From positions 1 to 33,135 of the forward strand of contig NZ_JAHKRS010000016.1 in assembly GCF_018863235.1 (NCBI RefSeq): 33,135 nt of DNA, read 5' to 3'. Both the position numbers and the translations under genes were made by a program. The stretch is from Pseudomaricurvus albidus (GTDB lineage Bacteria; Pseudomonadota; Gammaproteobacteria; Pseudomonadales; Cellvibrionaceae). Positions 16,078 through 28,051 of this stretch are shown in pieces (the first letter of the stretch is position 1; each line of letters starts with the position of its first letter). The notes beneath the pieces are model-generated. The model did no database searches, was not told the DNA's origin, and saw only the letters and a list, made by a program, of their open reading frames with translations.

Positions 16078-16674
16078 TTAGATGTTTAATGCCTTTCTGG
16101 TTCGATTTTTCAGTGATTCGCCAAACTGACTGGCATTAACAGACTTATCTCTTAGCCAGTAAGTGATCGTGATTTTGCTTTCCTTGTCAGACTGCTTCTC
16201 GATCTGGCTGTCGATGATTGCCTGAATGCCATCGTGGTTGCGATCGGCACGCATGTGGTAGTAAACCGAAGGAGTAGCATCGTAGGCGTAGGCGAAAGTC
16301 TGCATTTTGGCTTCGGCCATGCTCCCCCACTCCTGACGGATTTCCTGCTCGGTGTAGTAGTTGAATTCTTTCTTAATCTTGAGGAACGCGACATCCACAT
16401 TCACTGGCACGGTAAATACGATTTTGTGCTCAGTTGGCTTAGCGGTAGTGGTATTTACAACGGTAGTTTCGGTAGTCGTTGTCTGGGTTACCTGTGATTC
16501 CTGTGCTGTTTGTTCCTGGTTAGCTTTACCATCATGGTTGATGGGCTTGCCGGTAATAGGGTTGTTCCAGCAGGTCAGGCATTTGCCATCAGAAGAGTAA
16601 ACGTGCTGGTTGGAGGCGCAGCCGCTAACGATAAGAACCAAGGCCAAAGAGCCGAAAAGTGCAGATAACTTCAT
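16078..16674 (-). CDS. Lipoprotein of unknown function
   Basis: The 198-residue protein has a lipoprotein signal peptide with lipobox VSGC (Cys19). A CLTC motif lies shortly after (KCLTCWNNPITGKPINHDG, about 33-51), which could bind metal or form a disulfide. A Thr/Gln-rich linker (about 55-85) leads to a folded C-terminal domain (about 88-198, HKIVFTVPVNVDVAFLKIKK ... ITITYWLRDKSVN). It should be anchored in the outer or inner membrane facing the periplasm. AGGAG seven bases before the ATG marks the start. The family is not recognised; the periplasmic location alongside the two membrane proteins suggests an envelope-spanning assembly. Confidence 0.82.
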   Translation of the reverse strand: MKLSALFGSLALVLIVSGCASNQHVYSSDGKCLTCWNNPITGKPINHDGKANQEQTAQESQVTQTTTTETTVVNTTTAKPTEHKIVFTVPVNVDVAFLKIKKEFNYYTEQEIRQEWGSMAEAKMQTFAYAYDATPSVYYHMRADRNHDGIQAIIDSQIEKQSDKESKITITYWLRDKSVNASQFGESLKNRTRKALNI

Positions 16675-16846
16675 GAATGTTCTCCTATAAAGAGTGGTTT
16701 ATTTAAACGTTACTACGAGGTGCCAAACTAGCAACCCGGCAAACCAGGTTGCTGAATGAGCATCGAGCCAGGAGACACCTGCACATAGAAGTCTTGGATA
16801 GACCTGTGTAGCGTGGGATTATCCCGGTCATCGAATGAAAACCAAT
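16675..16846 (-). promoter_or_regulatory. Leader region of the lipoprotein gene with small hairpin
   Basis: This is non-coding on both strands. After the terminator at 16847-16877, transcription of the lipoprotein and following genes must restart here, so a promoter is expected. A 7-bp stem (AGCAACC 16730-16736, GGTTGCT 16747-16753) and a short GGGA/TCCC pair are present. I see no convincing -35/-10 pair. A small RNA is possible but unsupported. Confidence 0.3.
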
Positions 16847-16877
16847 AAAAAAAGGGTCATCGAGGATGTACCCTTTT
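16847..16877 (-). terminator. Intrinsic terminator after the cold-shock gene
   Basis: On the minus strand, AAAAGGGT pairs with ACCCTTTT around a 12-base loop and is followed by further T residues, starting six bases after the stop of the cold-shock gene. It should end or attenuate the ATPase/cold-shock transcript and separate it from the lipoprotein gene. Confidence 0.75.
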
Positions 16878-16883
16878 ATGGCG

Positions 16884-17153
16884 CTAGTACCTTCCATAGC
16901 CGGATCTTTGGAATGGATACTGCTGTGAATGGCGTTGATTGGGGGCTTTAGGCTGGTCTTGAACCAGTCTGACGTTTTTAGCCACCAGGCCTTTGCTGTT
17001 GATGTGGCATTCAAATTCCACTGTCCTCCCTGGACGCAAGTACTGGCAGTTTTTCAGTTCGTTTGCGTGGACCATGATGTCCGGGGCATCACCCCCATTG
17101 TGCAGAAATCCATATCCTTTGTCGGTGAACCATCGTTTAACCGTTGTCTGCAT
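16884..17153 (-). CDS. Cold-shock-domain protein with C-terminal tail
   Basis: The 89-residue protein has a cold-shock OB fold at residues 1-66, with RNP1 KGYGFL (about 13-18) and RNP2 DIMVHANEL (about 25-33). A Gln/Pro/Arg-rich tail of about 20 residues ends SGYGRY and probably adds nucleic-acid contacts. RNP2 is atypical (IMVH instead of VFVH). It binds single-stranded RNA or DNA. It starts 15 bases after the ATPase gene with AAGGAG upstream, so the two form an operon ending at the terminator at 16847. Confidence 0.9.
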   Translation of the reverse strand: MQTTVKRWFTDKGYGFLHNGGDAPDIMVHANELKNCQYLRPGRTVEFECHINSKGLVAKNVRLVQDQPKAPNQRHSQQYPFQRSGYGRY

Positions 17154-17168
17154 CCGTTAGACTCCTTC

Positions 17169-18272
17169 TTATTGGTGCTGCTGTTCCAAGTAGCGCTTCA
17201 AACCGGGCTTTTCAATGTTGTACCCGTCCTTTCGGGTCTGGCTGATTAGACTGGCTTCCGATAGACGCTTGATGGCTCGCTGGATATTAGAAGCGACGCC
17301 TTTAACATCGGTTTCCTTGTCTATTCTCGCCATTAGCTCTTTTGAGAAGGGGTTTGTACCCTTGCAAAGCGCCAGAAACACAAGCCGGTCGATCGGCTTC
17401 AGTCTCTTTGATATGCCCTCGAAATCTTCGGTTGCTTCCATAAGCTGAAGCACATATTCCAAGGCTTCCTCAACAGTAGCCTTGAAGGTAATCATTTGGG
17501 CGATCAGCTTCATCATCCAGTACGGTGACTGATCCAAGTCCAGGAAGGCTTTGCGTAATGGTTGAATGGCAATAGTGATCTGGTGGTTTTTGGCCAGCTT
17601 GTCTCTCAGAAATTCAATGAATTGATCATCGAGGTCTGGAAAATCGTGTTGTTCAACGAAGTGGTAGAACGGTGACTTTGATTCGTTCAACAGCAGATCC
17701 AGATAGTGTCTGGAGGAGCCGGTAAAAATGCTTTTTACCTTGCCTTGGCGCTTGTCCAGCATGGTCCGGAGCGTGTGAGCAAGCGGGTCAAACTGGGTGG
17801 ACGTTGTTAGATGTTGCACTTCATCAATCAGTAGCAAAACCGTTTTCTTGCCAGCCTTTTCGACCAGCATACTGAGTAACTGATCGAGATAGGCGAGTTC
17901 TTTGCTGGTTGGTTTACTCGGATTGTCGGCAAACTCCACTTCCATTTTCCCCAGCAGCTCGTTGCTTACGGTGGTCTTTTTGATTTTGGCGTTGAGCAAC
18001 CGGCTGAAGGTCGCTTTTTTATCGAGCGCCGCAATGGCATCTTCCAGGGCTGCGATCAGTCCTTCATGGGGGGCATTGATGTTTTGCCATAGACTCGCAT
18101 AGACAGGGATGTAGTTTTTCTTCTGCGATAGTGGCGCGAGATCCTGAAGAATGAATAGCGTCTTTCCTTTACGTCGAGGTGCTATGATCGCTAGGCTTGA
18201 TGAGATACCGAGGGCCAGTAGGCCAAGGTATTGTTCTGCCAGCTCTGTTCGTGGATAGTGCCACCCTTCCAT
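17169..18272 (-). CDS. AAA-type ATPase with C-terminal winged helix (unknown role)
   Basis: The 367-residue protein has a Walker A motif APRRKGKT (31-38), of the 'PRRxGKT' form seen in Orc/Cdc6-like and archaeal-ATPase-type NTPases. Its Walker B is VLLLIDEVQHL (about 145-155), and a sensor-like FTGSSRHYLDLLL segment follows. The C-terminus (about 285-367; RAIKRLSEASLISQTRKDGY) looks like a winged helix for DNA binding. This architecture fits a DNA-associated switch or loader; the exact partner is unknown. It is the first gene of the leftward module, following a promoter surrounded by TTACGC repeats. AGAGGTCC precedes the ATG. Confidence 0.83.
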   Translation of the reverse strand: MEGWHYPRTELAEQYLGLLALGISSSLAIIAPRRKGKTLFILQDLAPLSQKKNYIPVYASLWQNINAPHEGLIAALEDAIAALDKKATFSRLLNAKIKKTTVSNELLGKMEVEFADNPSKPTSKELAYLDQLLSMLVEKAGKKTVLLLIDEVQHLTTSTQFDPLAHTLRTMLDKRQGKVKSIFTGSSRHYLDLLLNESKSPFYHFVEQHDFPDLDDQFIEFLRDKLAKNHQITIAIQPLRKAFLDLDQSPYWMMKLIAQMITFKATVEEALEYVLQLMEATEDFEGISKRLKPIDRLVFLALCKGTNPFSKELMARIDKETDVKGVASNIQRAIKRLSEASLISQTRKDGYNIEKPGLKRYLEQQHQ

Positions 18273-18301
18273 AAAAAGGACCTCTATATTTGTTTTGTGA
18301 C

Positions 18302-18364
18302 TTACGCGGGATTACGCGCCAATTGCATAATTACGCATAATACAGGTAGCTGCGCGTAATTCAA
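18302..18364 (-). promoter_or_regulatory. Promoter of the ATPase module with iterated TTACGC operator
   Basis: On the minus strand a -35-like TTGAAT (18359-18364) and a -10-like TATTAT (18337-18342) are 16 bases apart and lead to the ATPase gene. Around them are TTACGCG (18302-18308), ATTACGCGC (18311-18319), ATTACGC (18330-18336) and the exact inverse GCGCGTAAT (18352-18360), which touches the -35 box. Repeats on both sides of and inside a promoter suggest binding by a repressor or by a module-encoded protein. Confidence 0.55.
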
Positions 18365-18521
18365 GTCCTACCAGCTATTTTTGATAACAACTACTATACC
18401 AGATCAGCAATAGAGAGCGGCCAAGCGCCAGCCTCACCCCCTCACTGCGATCGAGAGGTCCGGCCGGCAAAAGTGTTGGATTTAGCCACTTCGATCGTAA
18501 ATCACTGATTATATTGAATAT
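18365..18521. other. Non-coding junction between the ATPase module and transposase 2
   Basis: No gene is seen. The composition changes around 18420-18480, a GC-rich patch with GGTCCGGCCGG. I looked for a GGGG-starting Tn3 terminal repeat facing right, as expected for the left end of the transposase-2 element, and found none. CCCCC at 18437-18441 has the opposite orientation and no partner was found. Confidence 0.4.
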
Positions 18522-21506
18522 TTAGTCAGGTTGAAGTTTGTAGCCAATTGGCACCACTGCTTTAGTCAGATCAAGCTCAAAGCTCCCCAGTCTTCCAAGG
18601 TGCGCTGTATGATACGGTGAGAACTTGGCCATATGCTCACGTTTAATATCATAGCCTTCTTCTCGTAATTCATTAAAAGCTTTGGTCATGGCATTGACGT
18701 TATACAGGATAGCGACGTTGGCAAGCAGATGATTGTATTTTACGATCTTGTTTTGCTCATGCTTTAAATTGGCAGCGATTTTCCCGCCATTTGCAAAGAA
18801 TAACCATCTCGCAAACTCATTAAACTCCTCACTCTTACATGTTGCTGCTTGGATTGTTTTACGTAAGTCGACATCGGTAATGTACTCCAATAAAAACATT
18901 GTACGAACCACCCTTCCAAGTTCTCGGAAGGCAAAATACAGCTTGTTTTTACGGTTCTTGGTGCCGAAGCGTCGCAATATGGTTGATGCCGTGATTTTTC
19001 CAGCCTTCACCGACATAGCTGTTCGGAGCATATCTGGGTAATGCTTCTCGATACGATCCCATCGTATTGGCTCATGAAATAACGACTGTATATGCTGGAG
19101 AACCATTTCCCTGTCTGGCTTGTAAAATGTTAGATCCTTAATATTTCTAATGCGGGGCATCAACTTGATTCCAAGCAGATACGCCAGTGCAAATACGGGT
19201 GTGGATTGAGCTTGGGTATCGCCATGTACTGTATCGGGTTTAAAATCGGATTCGTCGTTAAGGAGTCCATCCAAGATATAGATCGCTTCATACACGCCAC
19301 AGGGTATAAAGTGGCTAAACAAGGCAATATAGGTATCTGATACGTGATAGTAAGCAATACCGCCGAAACTACCGTATCTCAGGTGATATTCTGATAATAA
19401 ATTATCTTCATAAAGATCCCATAGTTTACCATCGGCTGAAACACTATTACCCGAACCCCAGCACTCAATAAGACCAAATTTTTTGTACGCGTTATTCACT
19501 TTAACGATGGCTTTATCCAGCCTTTCTGGTGTCGTTCGTTTAAGATTGAGCCATGCAACTTGCTTACGGCTAATTCCTCGAACTGATCGTTCGGTTTCAG
19601 TCGGCCCAATGTTGGTGCCATAACAAAACAGAGAAAGGACAAATCGCAATAACGGGTCATCGATACGCGATTCAAATCCAGACAGTGGCCCGAATAGTTC
19701 ATTTAAAGAAAGCCATTTTTCTACGTTAATAATGACCTCAAGTAGATTGATTTTTTCAAGCCGTTCCGCGAGTAGCGGTGCAATCGCTTCAACTTCTGCT
19801 GAGGATTCGTTAGATTTTGGCTTGCCGATAATTAACTTGCCTTGTTCTATTCGGACGTATTCGTCATCTGGGAACACACTATCAGCCAAGACGCAGGCTT
19901 CTTTCATTTGCACCTTCAAGGCTTCGGTGAAAGCCGTGTCACCGGCGACCAACCCCAGCTCACTACAATAACCAGGCAATTCTTCTTCATACTGTTCCCA
20001 CGAAATCATTTGTTCGCGGTAGTCGTCGAAGGTTTCACTGTGAGGAATAAACAAGTCGCCCGTACTCAACTCTTCTGCAATACGATCAAATACACACAGT
20101 TCAAAATTGTGTTTGTTGACGTGTGTAACGTGAGCTGTTTTTGATGCCTTACCCGTAACCAGCTTCCACCACTTGTCCCGCACCCATCGAATATTAATAA
20201 TATTTTTGCTATCTGGGTCTTCAGGGTTTTCTTTTATTTGGAGTAGTTCCGTTCGTCGATTTTTACACTCTCGGATAAATTCAAACGCCTTCAAAACGTC
20301 TTTGTCTTCAGTGGCTGATTCTAAGTTCAGTATTTCTATGGCTCGAAATAATGCCGACCGCTGTTTCTTGTAGAGCGGTACCATGAAGGGTAAGTAATTG
20401 TTTCCCGCGTAGGCCATGTATTGATCGCACATCTCCAGTATTGTCTTCCCGTCCTTGGCGAGAACAGGGTCGAATGCGGATACCGAATCGGGCTTATCAA
20501 GGTAAACTTTAACCGTCCCTGACAGCACGGAAATGAGCCTGTCAGTTTGTTTCTGATGATGCGCCAGATACTCTTCGAGGTTTTTTTGTGCTGTGCGGTC
20601 GATCTTTTGAAGCGTTTTAATGACAATCTGTGCGGCACTGTCGAGAGTTTGCGCGTATTGATGTCGAATTAACACAATCATCAACGCCGAACGTTTGTTA
20701 CTTTTGAGTCTTTTTATTTCTTTTAGATCAAGAGCTTTAGCTTCGTTAATGTACTGGCGATGCTTGGTCGGAGGAAGCCCTAGGTCAGTTGGCAACATAG
20801 TTTGCAATGACGAAAGCCACTCCAAGTAGCGAATGTACGCTTGAATATTTCGTGGGGTTGGTCGTTTTGCCTCGTGCTTTAAATCAGTCCAGCCATAACT
20901 ATCAGGTCCTGAAGCATTCAAGAGTTTATTGACGGCCGCTCGACCTTCAGAATTCAGAAAATTCGACAGCAGGTCAAAGTACCTATTGTTTATCTCGGCG
21001 CGAGCACTTTGACATAAGCGTTGAAGTACACTGAACGGGGGCAGCTCATACTTTTCTTTAACCAAATATTCCAAGCTGACATTAATAATATCTGCCAACG
21101 CCTCTTTGGTTTTTGCGGCTTCTAAAGCCCATTGGAAAATCAAAACACCCGTTGCGTCATTATCGTAGGGTTTAAGCCCTAAGTATTTCCGAACCAACTT
21201 AATATGCCGGTCTTTAGCTCCTGAGCTGAAATATGTATTCAATTCAGTCTTAGACGATCGACTGCGAACAGCCTTTTTAATGTGTTCGATAATGCCTGTA
21301 GGAATATCTTTGATGGGCACAAATCGTCCCAATCGTTGTACTATTTTCAGTTGTACCAACAAGCCAAGGTAGGAGGCACTACTTCGCTTACAGTGCTTAA
21401 TGGCGAAATTTAATTCCTTACTCGTTGGTGTGTAGACTTCATTCAGATCCTTTTGCGAAAATTCTTGCTTCAGTCTCGGGTAGGCTGTCTGATAAATAGC
21501 GACCAT
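18522..21506 (-). CDS. tnpA: Tn3-family transposase TnpA (element 2, recombinase-associated type)
   Basis: The 994-residue transposase belongs to a different branch from the ones at 6619 and 30391. It begins MVAIYQTAYPRLKQEFSQKD, typical of Tn3-family members that travel with a tyrosine recombinase. Catalytic residues are visible in SVSADGKLWDLYEDNLLSEY, TVHGDTQAQSTPVFALAYLL and CKSEEFNEFARWLFF. The length is complete and no frameshift is seen. A tyrosine recombinase gene lies 11 bases upstream on the same strand. Terminal repeats for this element were not identified. Confidence 0.93.
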   Translation of the reverse strand: MVAIYQTAYPRLKQEFSQKDLNEVYTPTSKELNFAIKHCKRSSASYLGLLVQLKIVQRLGRFVPIKDIPTGIIEHIKKAVRSRSSKTELNTYFSSGAKDRHIKLVRKYLGLKPYDNDATGVLIFQWALEAAKTKEALADIINVSLEYLVKEKYELPPFSVLQRLCQSARAEINNRYFDLLSNFLNSEGRAAVNKLLNASGPDSYGWTDLKHEAKRPTPRNIQAYIRYLEWLSSLQTMLPTDLGLPPTKHRQYINEAKALDLKEIKRLKSNKRSALMIVLIRHQYAQTLDSAAQIVIKTLQKIDRTAQKNLEEYLAHHQKQTDRLISVLSGTVKVYLDKPDSVSAFDPVLAKDGKTILEMCDQYMAYAGNNYLPFMVPLYKKQRSALFRAIEILNLESATEDKDVLKAFEFIRECKNRRTELLQIKENPEDPDSKNIINIRWVRDKWWKLVTGKASKTAHVTHVNKHNFELCVFDRIAEELSTGDLFIPHSETFDDYREQMISWEQYEEELPGYCSELGLVAGDTAFTEALKVQMKEACVLADSVFPDDEYVRIEQGKLIIGKPKSNESSAEVEAIAPLLAERLEKINLLEVIINVEKWLSLNELFGPLSGFESRIDDPLLRFVLSLFCYGTNIGPTETERSVRGISRKQVAWLNLKRTTPERLDKAIVKVNNAYKKFGLIECWGSGNSVSADGKLWDLYEDNLLSEYHLRYGSFGGIAYYHVSDTYIALFSHFIPCGVYEAIYILDGLLNDESDFKPDTVHGDTQAQSTPVFALAYLLGIKLMPRIRNIKDLTFYKPDREMVLQHIQSLFHEPIRWDRIEKHYPDMLRTAMSVKAGKITASTILRRFGTKNRKNKLYFAFRELGRVVRTMFLLEYITDVDLRKTIQAATCKSEEFNEFARWLFFANGGKIAANLKHEQNKIVKYNHLLANVAILYNVNAMTKAFNELREEGYDIKREHMAKFSPYHTAHLGRLGSFELDLTKAVVPIGYKLQPD

Positions 21507-21517
21507 GCTGTTAGACC

Positions 21518-22468
21518 TTAATCAACGTCTGCTTTCGTTGTTTGACCATTCGCGAGTAACTGTTGCGAAAAAGGATCGGCGACTTCAATGTAACGCATGG
21601 CTGATTGAACATCTTTCCAACCAACGTATTCCATCAGGGACTTTGTATCCCACCCCTGAGTATTGGCCCAAGTAGCGAAGCCGCGACGTAATGAATGACT
21701 ACTAAAAAACTCAGCCTCATCGATCTCTGCTCTTATACAACACTGTTTAATAATGCCAAGAATACTCACAGGGTGCAGTGCCGTGTCCGCAATATGCCCC
21801 CAACGATTAATTGAACGAAATACGGGTCCTTTGCCTAGCTGTGCCGCGTGAATCCAATCGAGGTAGGCCTCAACAGGGCAAAGTTGTTTGAGTGCTGGGG
21901 CTTTGTAGTGTCGCCCTAAGCGTGAATGATCGCCTTTGCTACGCGGGACGAATATTTCCATACCTTTGCCTGACTCAGCCTGTACATGTTCAACACAGAG
22001 ACGGGCCAATTCGTCACTGCGAAAAGCTCGCCAAAACCCCATGAGCAACAAAGCTTTATCACGGATAGCTTGCAAGCCGTTTATTTGAGATCCGTTTTGA
22101 ACCGTTTGATCTAAGGTGCTTATTAATTGCTTCAAATGATGCAGTTGGATAGGTTTAGCTTGTTTGGGGGTTGTTGGGTGCAGCTCAGCGATACCCTTAA
22201 GCACCTTTTTAACGTGGGGTGCTTTTGTTGGGTCTGGAAATCCCTGATCTTGGTGCCACGCTGCAATACCGGCTAGTCTTTGCCGTAGGGTGTTAATGGA
22301 CAAACTATCGGCGTAGTCCGCTATGTAGTGGGTAATACTGTCGGCGGTCGCAGGGAGAAATCCACCCCACGACACTTCAAAATGCTCAATCGCGGCGCGA
22401 TAGCTTTTTCGGGTGTTATCTCGCGTTGCTGCATGAAGGTAATCTTCAATATTGGCCAATCGTGTCAC
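21518..22468 (-). CDS. Tyrosine recombinase (TnpI-like cointegrate resolvase)
   Basis: The 316-residue protein has an N-terminal SAM-like DNA-binding domain (about 1-95, ATRDNTRKSYRAAIEHFEVS) and a C-terminal catalytic domain. The first Arg is in FWRAFRSDELARL, a Lys is in PRSKGDHSR, the HxxR motif is HSLRRGFATW, a Trp stands at the second His position (VGWKDVQS), and the nucleophile Tyr is in AMRYIEV. All residues needed for activity are present. Placed directly upstream of a Tn3-family tnpA, it should resolve cointegrates, as TnpI does in Tn4430-type elements. It is short for a phage integrase and has no adjacent attachment site. Confidence 0.9.
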   Translation of the reverse strand: MTRLANIEDYLHAATRDNTRKSYRAAIEHFEVSWGGFLPATADSITHYIADYADSLSINTLRQRLAGIAAWHQDQGFPDPTKAPHVKKVLKGIAELHPTTPKQAKPIQLHHLKQLISTLDQTVQNGSQINGLQAIRDKALLLMGFWRAFRSDELARLCVEHVQAESGKGMEIFVPRSKGDHSRLGRHYKAPALKQLCPVEAYLDWIHAAQLGKGPVFRSINRWGHIADTALHPVSILGIIKQCCIRAEIDEAEFFSSHSLRRGFATWANTQGWDTKSLMEYVGWKDVQSAMRYIEVADPFSQQLLANGQTTKADVD

Positions 22469-22534
22469 CTATCTGTTACTAATTATGTATTTTCAAAAGT
22501 TGTTCAAATTCTGTAGCTTACCGAAGATCGTCCT
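22469..22534 (-). promoter_or_regulatory. Upstream region of the recombinase; candidate internal recombination site
   Basis: These 66 bases separate the recombinase from the cation exporter gene. On the minus strand the repeated motif TTTGAAC/TTTGAAA occurs twice close together, in an AT-rich stretch of the kind used as an internal recombination site upstream of tnpI genes. The assignment rests on position and weak repeats. Confidence 0.3.
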
Positions 22535-23425
22535 TTATTTGAGCGTGTCGCGACAACTTTCATCCTCAAACTCGAACTCAATAGTGGTGTGTTCAAGGTC
22601 AAAATAATCCAATTCATCGGCAATCTTTTGTTTCAAATTTAACTGGTGGGATAAGTCCATCGTATGTGATAACGCAAGGTGTGCTGTTAACACATGATGC
22701 TCACCGTCCAATGACCACAAATGAAGATGGTGCACGTCTTTTACACCCGCTAATTTCTTAAGAGTTTCTGCAATCTGATTATGAAGTTTTTTATCTGGTA
22801 CTGCCTGTAAAAATAGGAGCCCGGTTTTCCATAAATTGCGAAAGACATTAAAGGCAATAAATAGGGTGAAACCAATAGATAAAATGGGATCGAGTATTGG
22901 CCAGTCAACAAACATAAGTACGATAGAGACAATGAATACTGCTACCCACCCCAAGACGTCTTCTAACAAATGCCAGTTTAAAACCCGCTCATTTAAGGTT
23001 TTTCCTCCGCTGAGTTTGTACGCAGCGAATCCATTCACGGCTATACCAAAGATAGCCATACCGAGCATACCTTCAGCGACAGGCATTTCCGGGTTTTGCA
23101 GGCGAGGTATGGCTTCACTTAGCACCCAAAGGGAGCCAGCAACCAATACCATCCCATTTATCAAAGACCCTAATAGCGAAAAGCGTCTGTAGCCGTAGCT
23201 AAAATTTCCGCTTGCGGGCTTATTGCTCCAATATGATAAAAACCAGGCTAACCCAATCGACAGGCTGTCGCCTAAGTCATGTACCGCGTCCGCCATGATC
23301 GCTGTACTATTAGTAAGCCAGCCACCAATGAATTCAATGATTGTAAAGCCGACATTGAGGAAAAAAGCCCAAGCAATTCTTGAACTTGAATCATCACTAT
23401 TATGTGCGTGACCGTGGTTATGCAT
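22535..23425 (-). CDS. czcD: CzcD-type cation diffusion facilitator (Zn2+/Cd2+/Co2+ exporter)
   Basis: The 296-residue protein starts with a His-rich segment (MHNHGHAHNSDDSS), followed by six membrane helices and a cytoplasmic domain. The metal site of TM2 (ADAVHDLGDS) and TM5 (WHLLEDVLGW) has the two His-Asp pairs that specify zinc and cadmium in this family. The cytoplasmic domain (about 200-296, VKDVHHLHLWSLDGEHHVLT) is the dimerising metal sensor. It exports metal from the cytoplasm to the periplasm in exchange for protons. ATG 23425 is preferred over the ATG at 23479 because AAGGA lies just before it; the longer version has no ribosome-binding site. It follows czcA closely in one transcript. 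Confidence 0.92.
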   Translation of the reverse strand: MHNHGHAHNSDDSSSRIAWAFFLNVGFTIIEFIGGWLTNSTAIMADAVHDLGDSLSIGLAWFLSYWSNKPASGNFSYGYRRFSLLGSLINGMVLVAGSLWVLSEAIPRLQNPEMPVAEGMLGMAIFGIAVNGFAAYKLSGGKTLNERVLNWHLLEDVLGWVAVFIVSIVLMFVDWPILDPILSIGFTLFIAFNVFRNLWKTGLLFLQAVPDKKLHNQIAETLKKLAGVKDVHHLHLWSLDGEHHVLTAHLALSHTMDLSHQLNLKQKIADELDYFDLEHTTIEFEFEDESCRDTLK

Positions 23426-23488
23426 TTCTTTTCCTTGCTTGTTATCCAGACGCGGCAACGTTTTTGCCGCGTCTTTCATTAAGGACGA

Positions 23489-27680
<4,192 letters not shown>

Positions 27681-27694
27681 TGTCTAATCCTGTC

Positions 27695-27720
27695 TTTTCA
27701 ATGTTTTTTAACATTGAAAT
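27695..27720 (-). repeat. Intergenic hairpin upstream of czcB
   Basis: TTCAATGTT and AACATTGAA form a perfect 9-bp stem with a TTTT loop between the His-rich gene and czcB. The equivalent place in the other duplicate (about 27997-28020, TTTCGA/TCGAAA) also forms a stem although its sequence has changed. On the minus-strand transcript these stems could slow decay or act as weak terminators that set the ratio of czcC, the His-rich protein and czcBA. Confidence 0.5.
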
Positions 27721-27731
27721 AAAATTTGGGT

Positions 27732-27980
27732 TCAGTGAGAGTGAGTTTCGCCTTCTTCACCATCTTCATGATGAGAACCTTCCTCGTGATCATGCTCTTT
27801 CTCGGCATCATGATCATGCTCGTCATCATCGTGTTTTTCTTTATTACTATGTTTCTGATCGTGGGCTTTTTCGTGCGAACTATTTTCAGAATGTTTGTGG
27901 TCGTGTTCTTCACTAGCCTGGACGGCAGCAGTAAGGCTTGTACAAAAAATGATAAGAAATAATGCAAATGGCTTTTTCAT
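27732..27980 (-). CDS. Free-standing His-rich periplasmic protein duplicated from CzcB
   Basis: The 82-residue protein has a signal peptide (1-22, ending VQA) and a mature part of about 60 residues with 15 His and many Asp/Glu, in motifs such as EEHDHKH, DDDEHDHDAEKEHDHEEG and GSHHEDG. It has no adaptor core. It appears to be a metal-binding or buffering protein released to the periplasm, inferred from composition. It has its own ribosome-binding site (GGATTAAACA) and lies between czcC and czcB. The open frame is conserved while the DNA has diverged from the czcB copy, suggesting selection rather than a fresh accident. A truncated, non-functional duplicate is the alternative. Confidence 0.75.
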   Translation of the reverse strand: MKKPFALFLIIFCTSLTAAVQASEEHDHKHSENSSHEKAHDQKHSNKEKHDDDEHDHDAEKEHDHEEGSHHEDGEEGETHSH

Positions 27981-28051
27981 TGTTTAATCCTGTTTTTTCG
28001 AAGCTTAAATGCATCGAAATAAAAATGGGTTTATTGAGTTATCGTTGCTGA

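Noticed and set aside
16703-17014. 103-codon minus-strand frame downstream of and overlapping the cold-shock gene
   Set aside because: It overlaps the cold-shock gene in another frame, crosses its terminator, and does not read like a protein.
18430-18521. Possible left terminal repeat of the second Tn3-family element
   Set aside because: There is no GGGG start in the right orientation and no inverted partner found near 22469-22534 or 30270-30314.
23426-23479. Longer start for the CzcD-type exporter
   Set aside because: No ribosome-binding site precedes 23479; AAGGA precedes the ATG at 23425, and a His-rich start is normal for the family.
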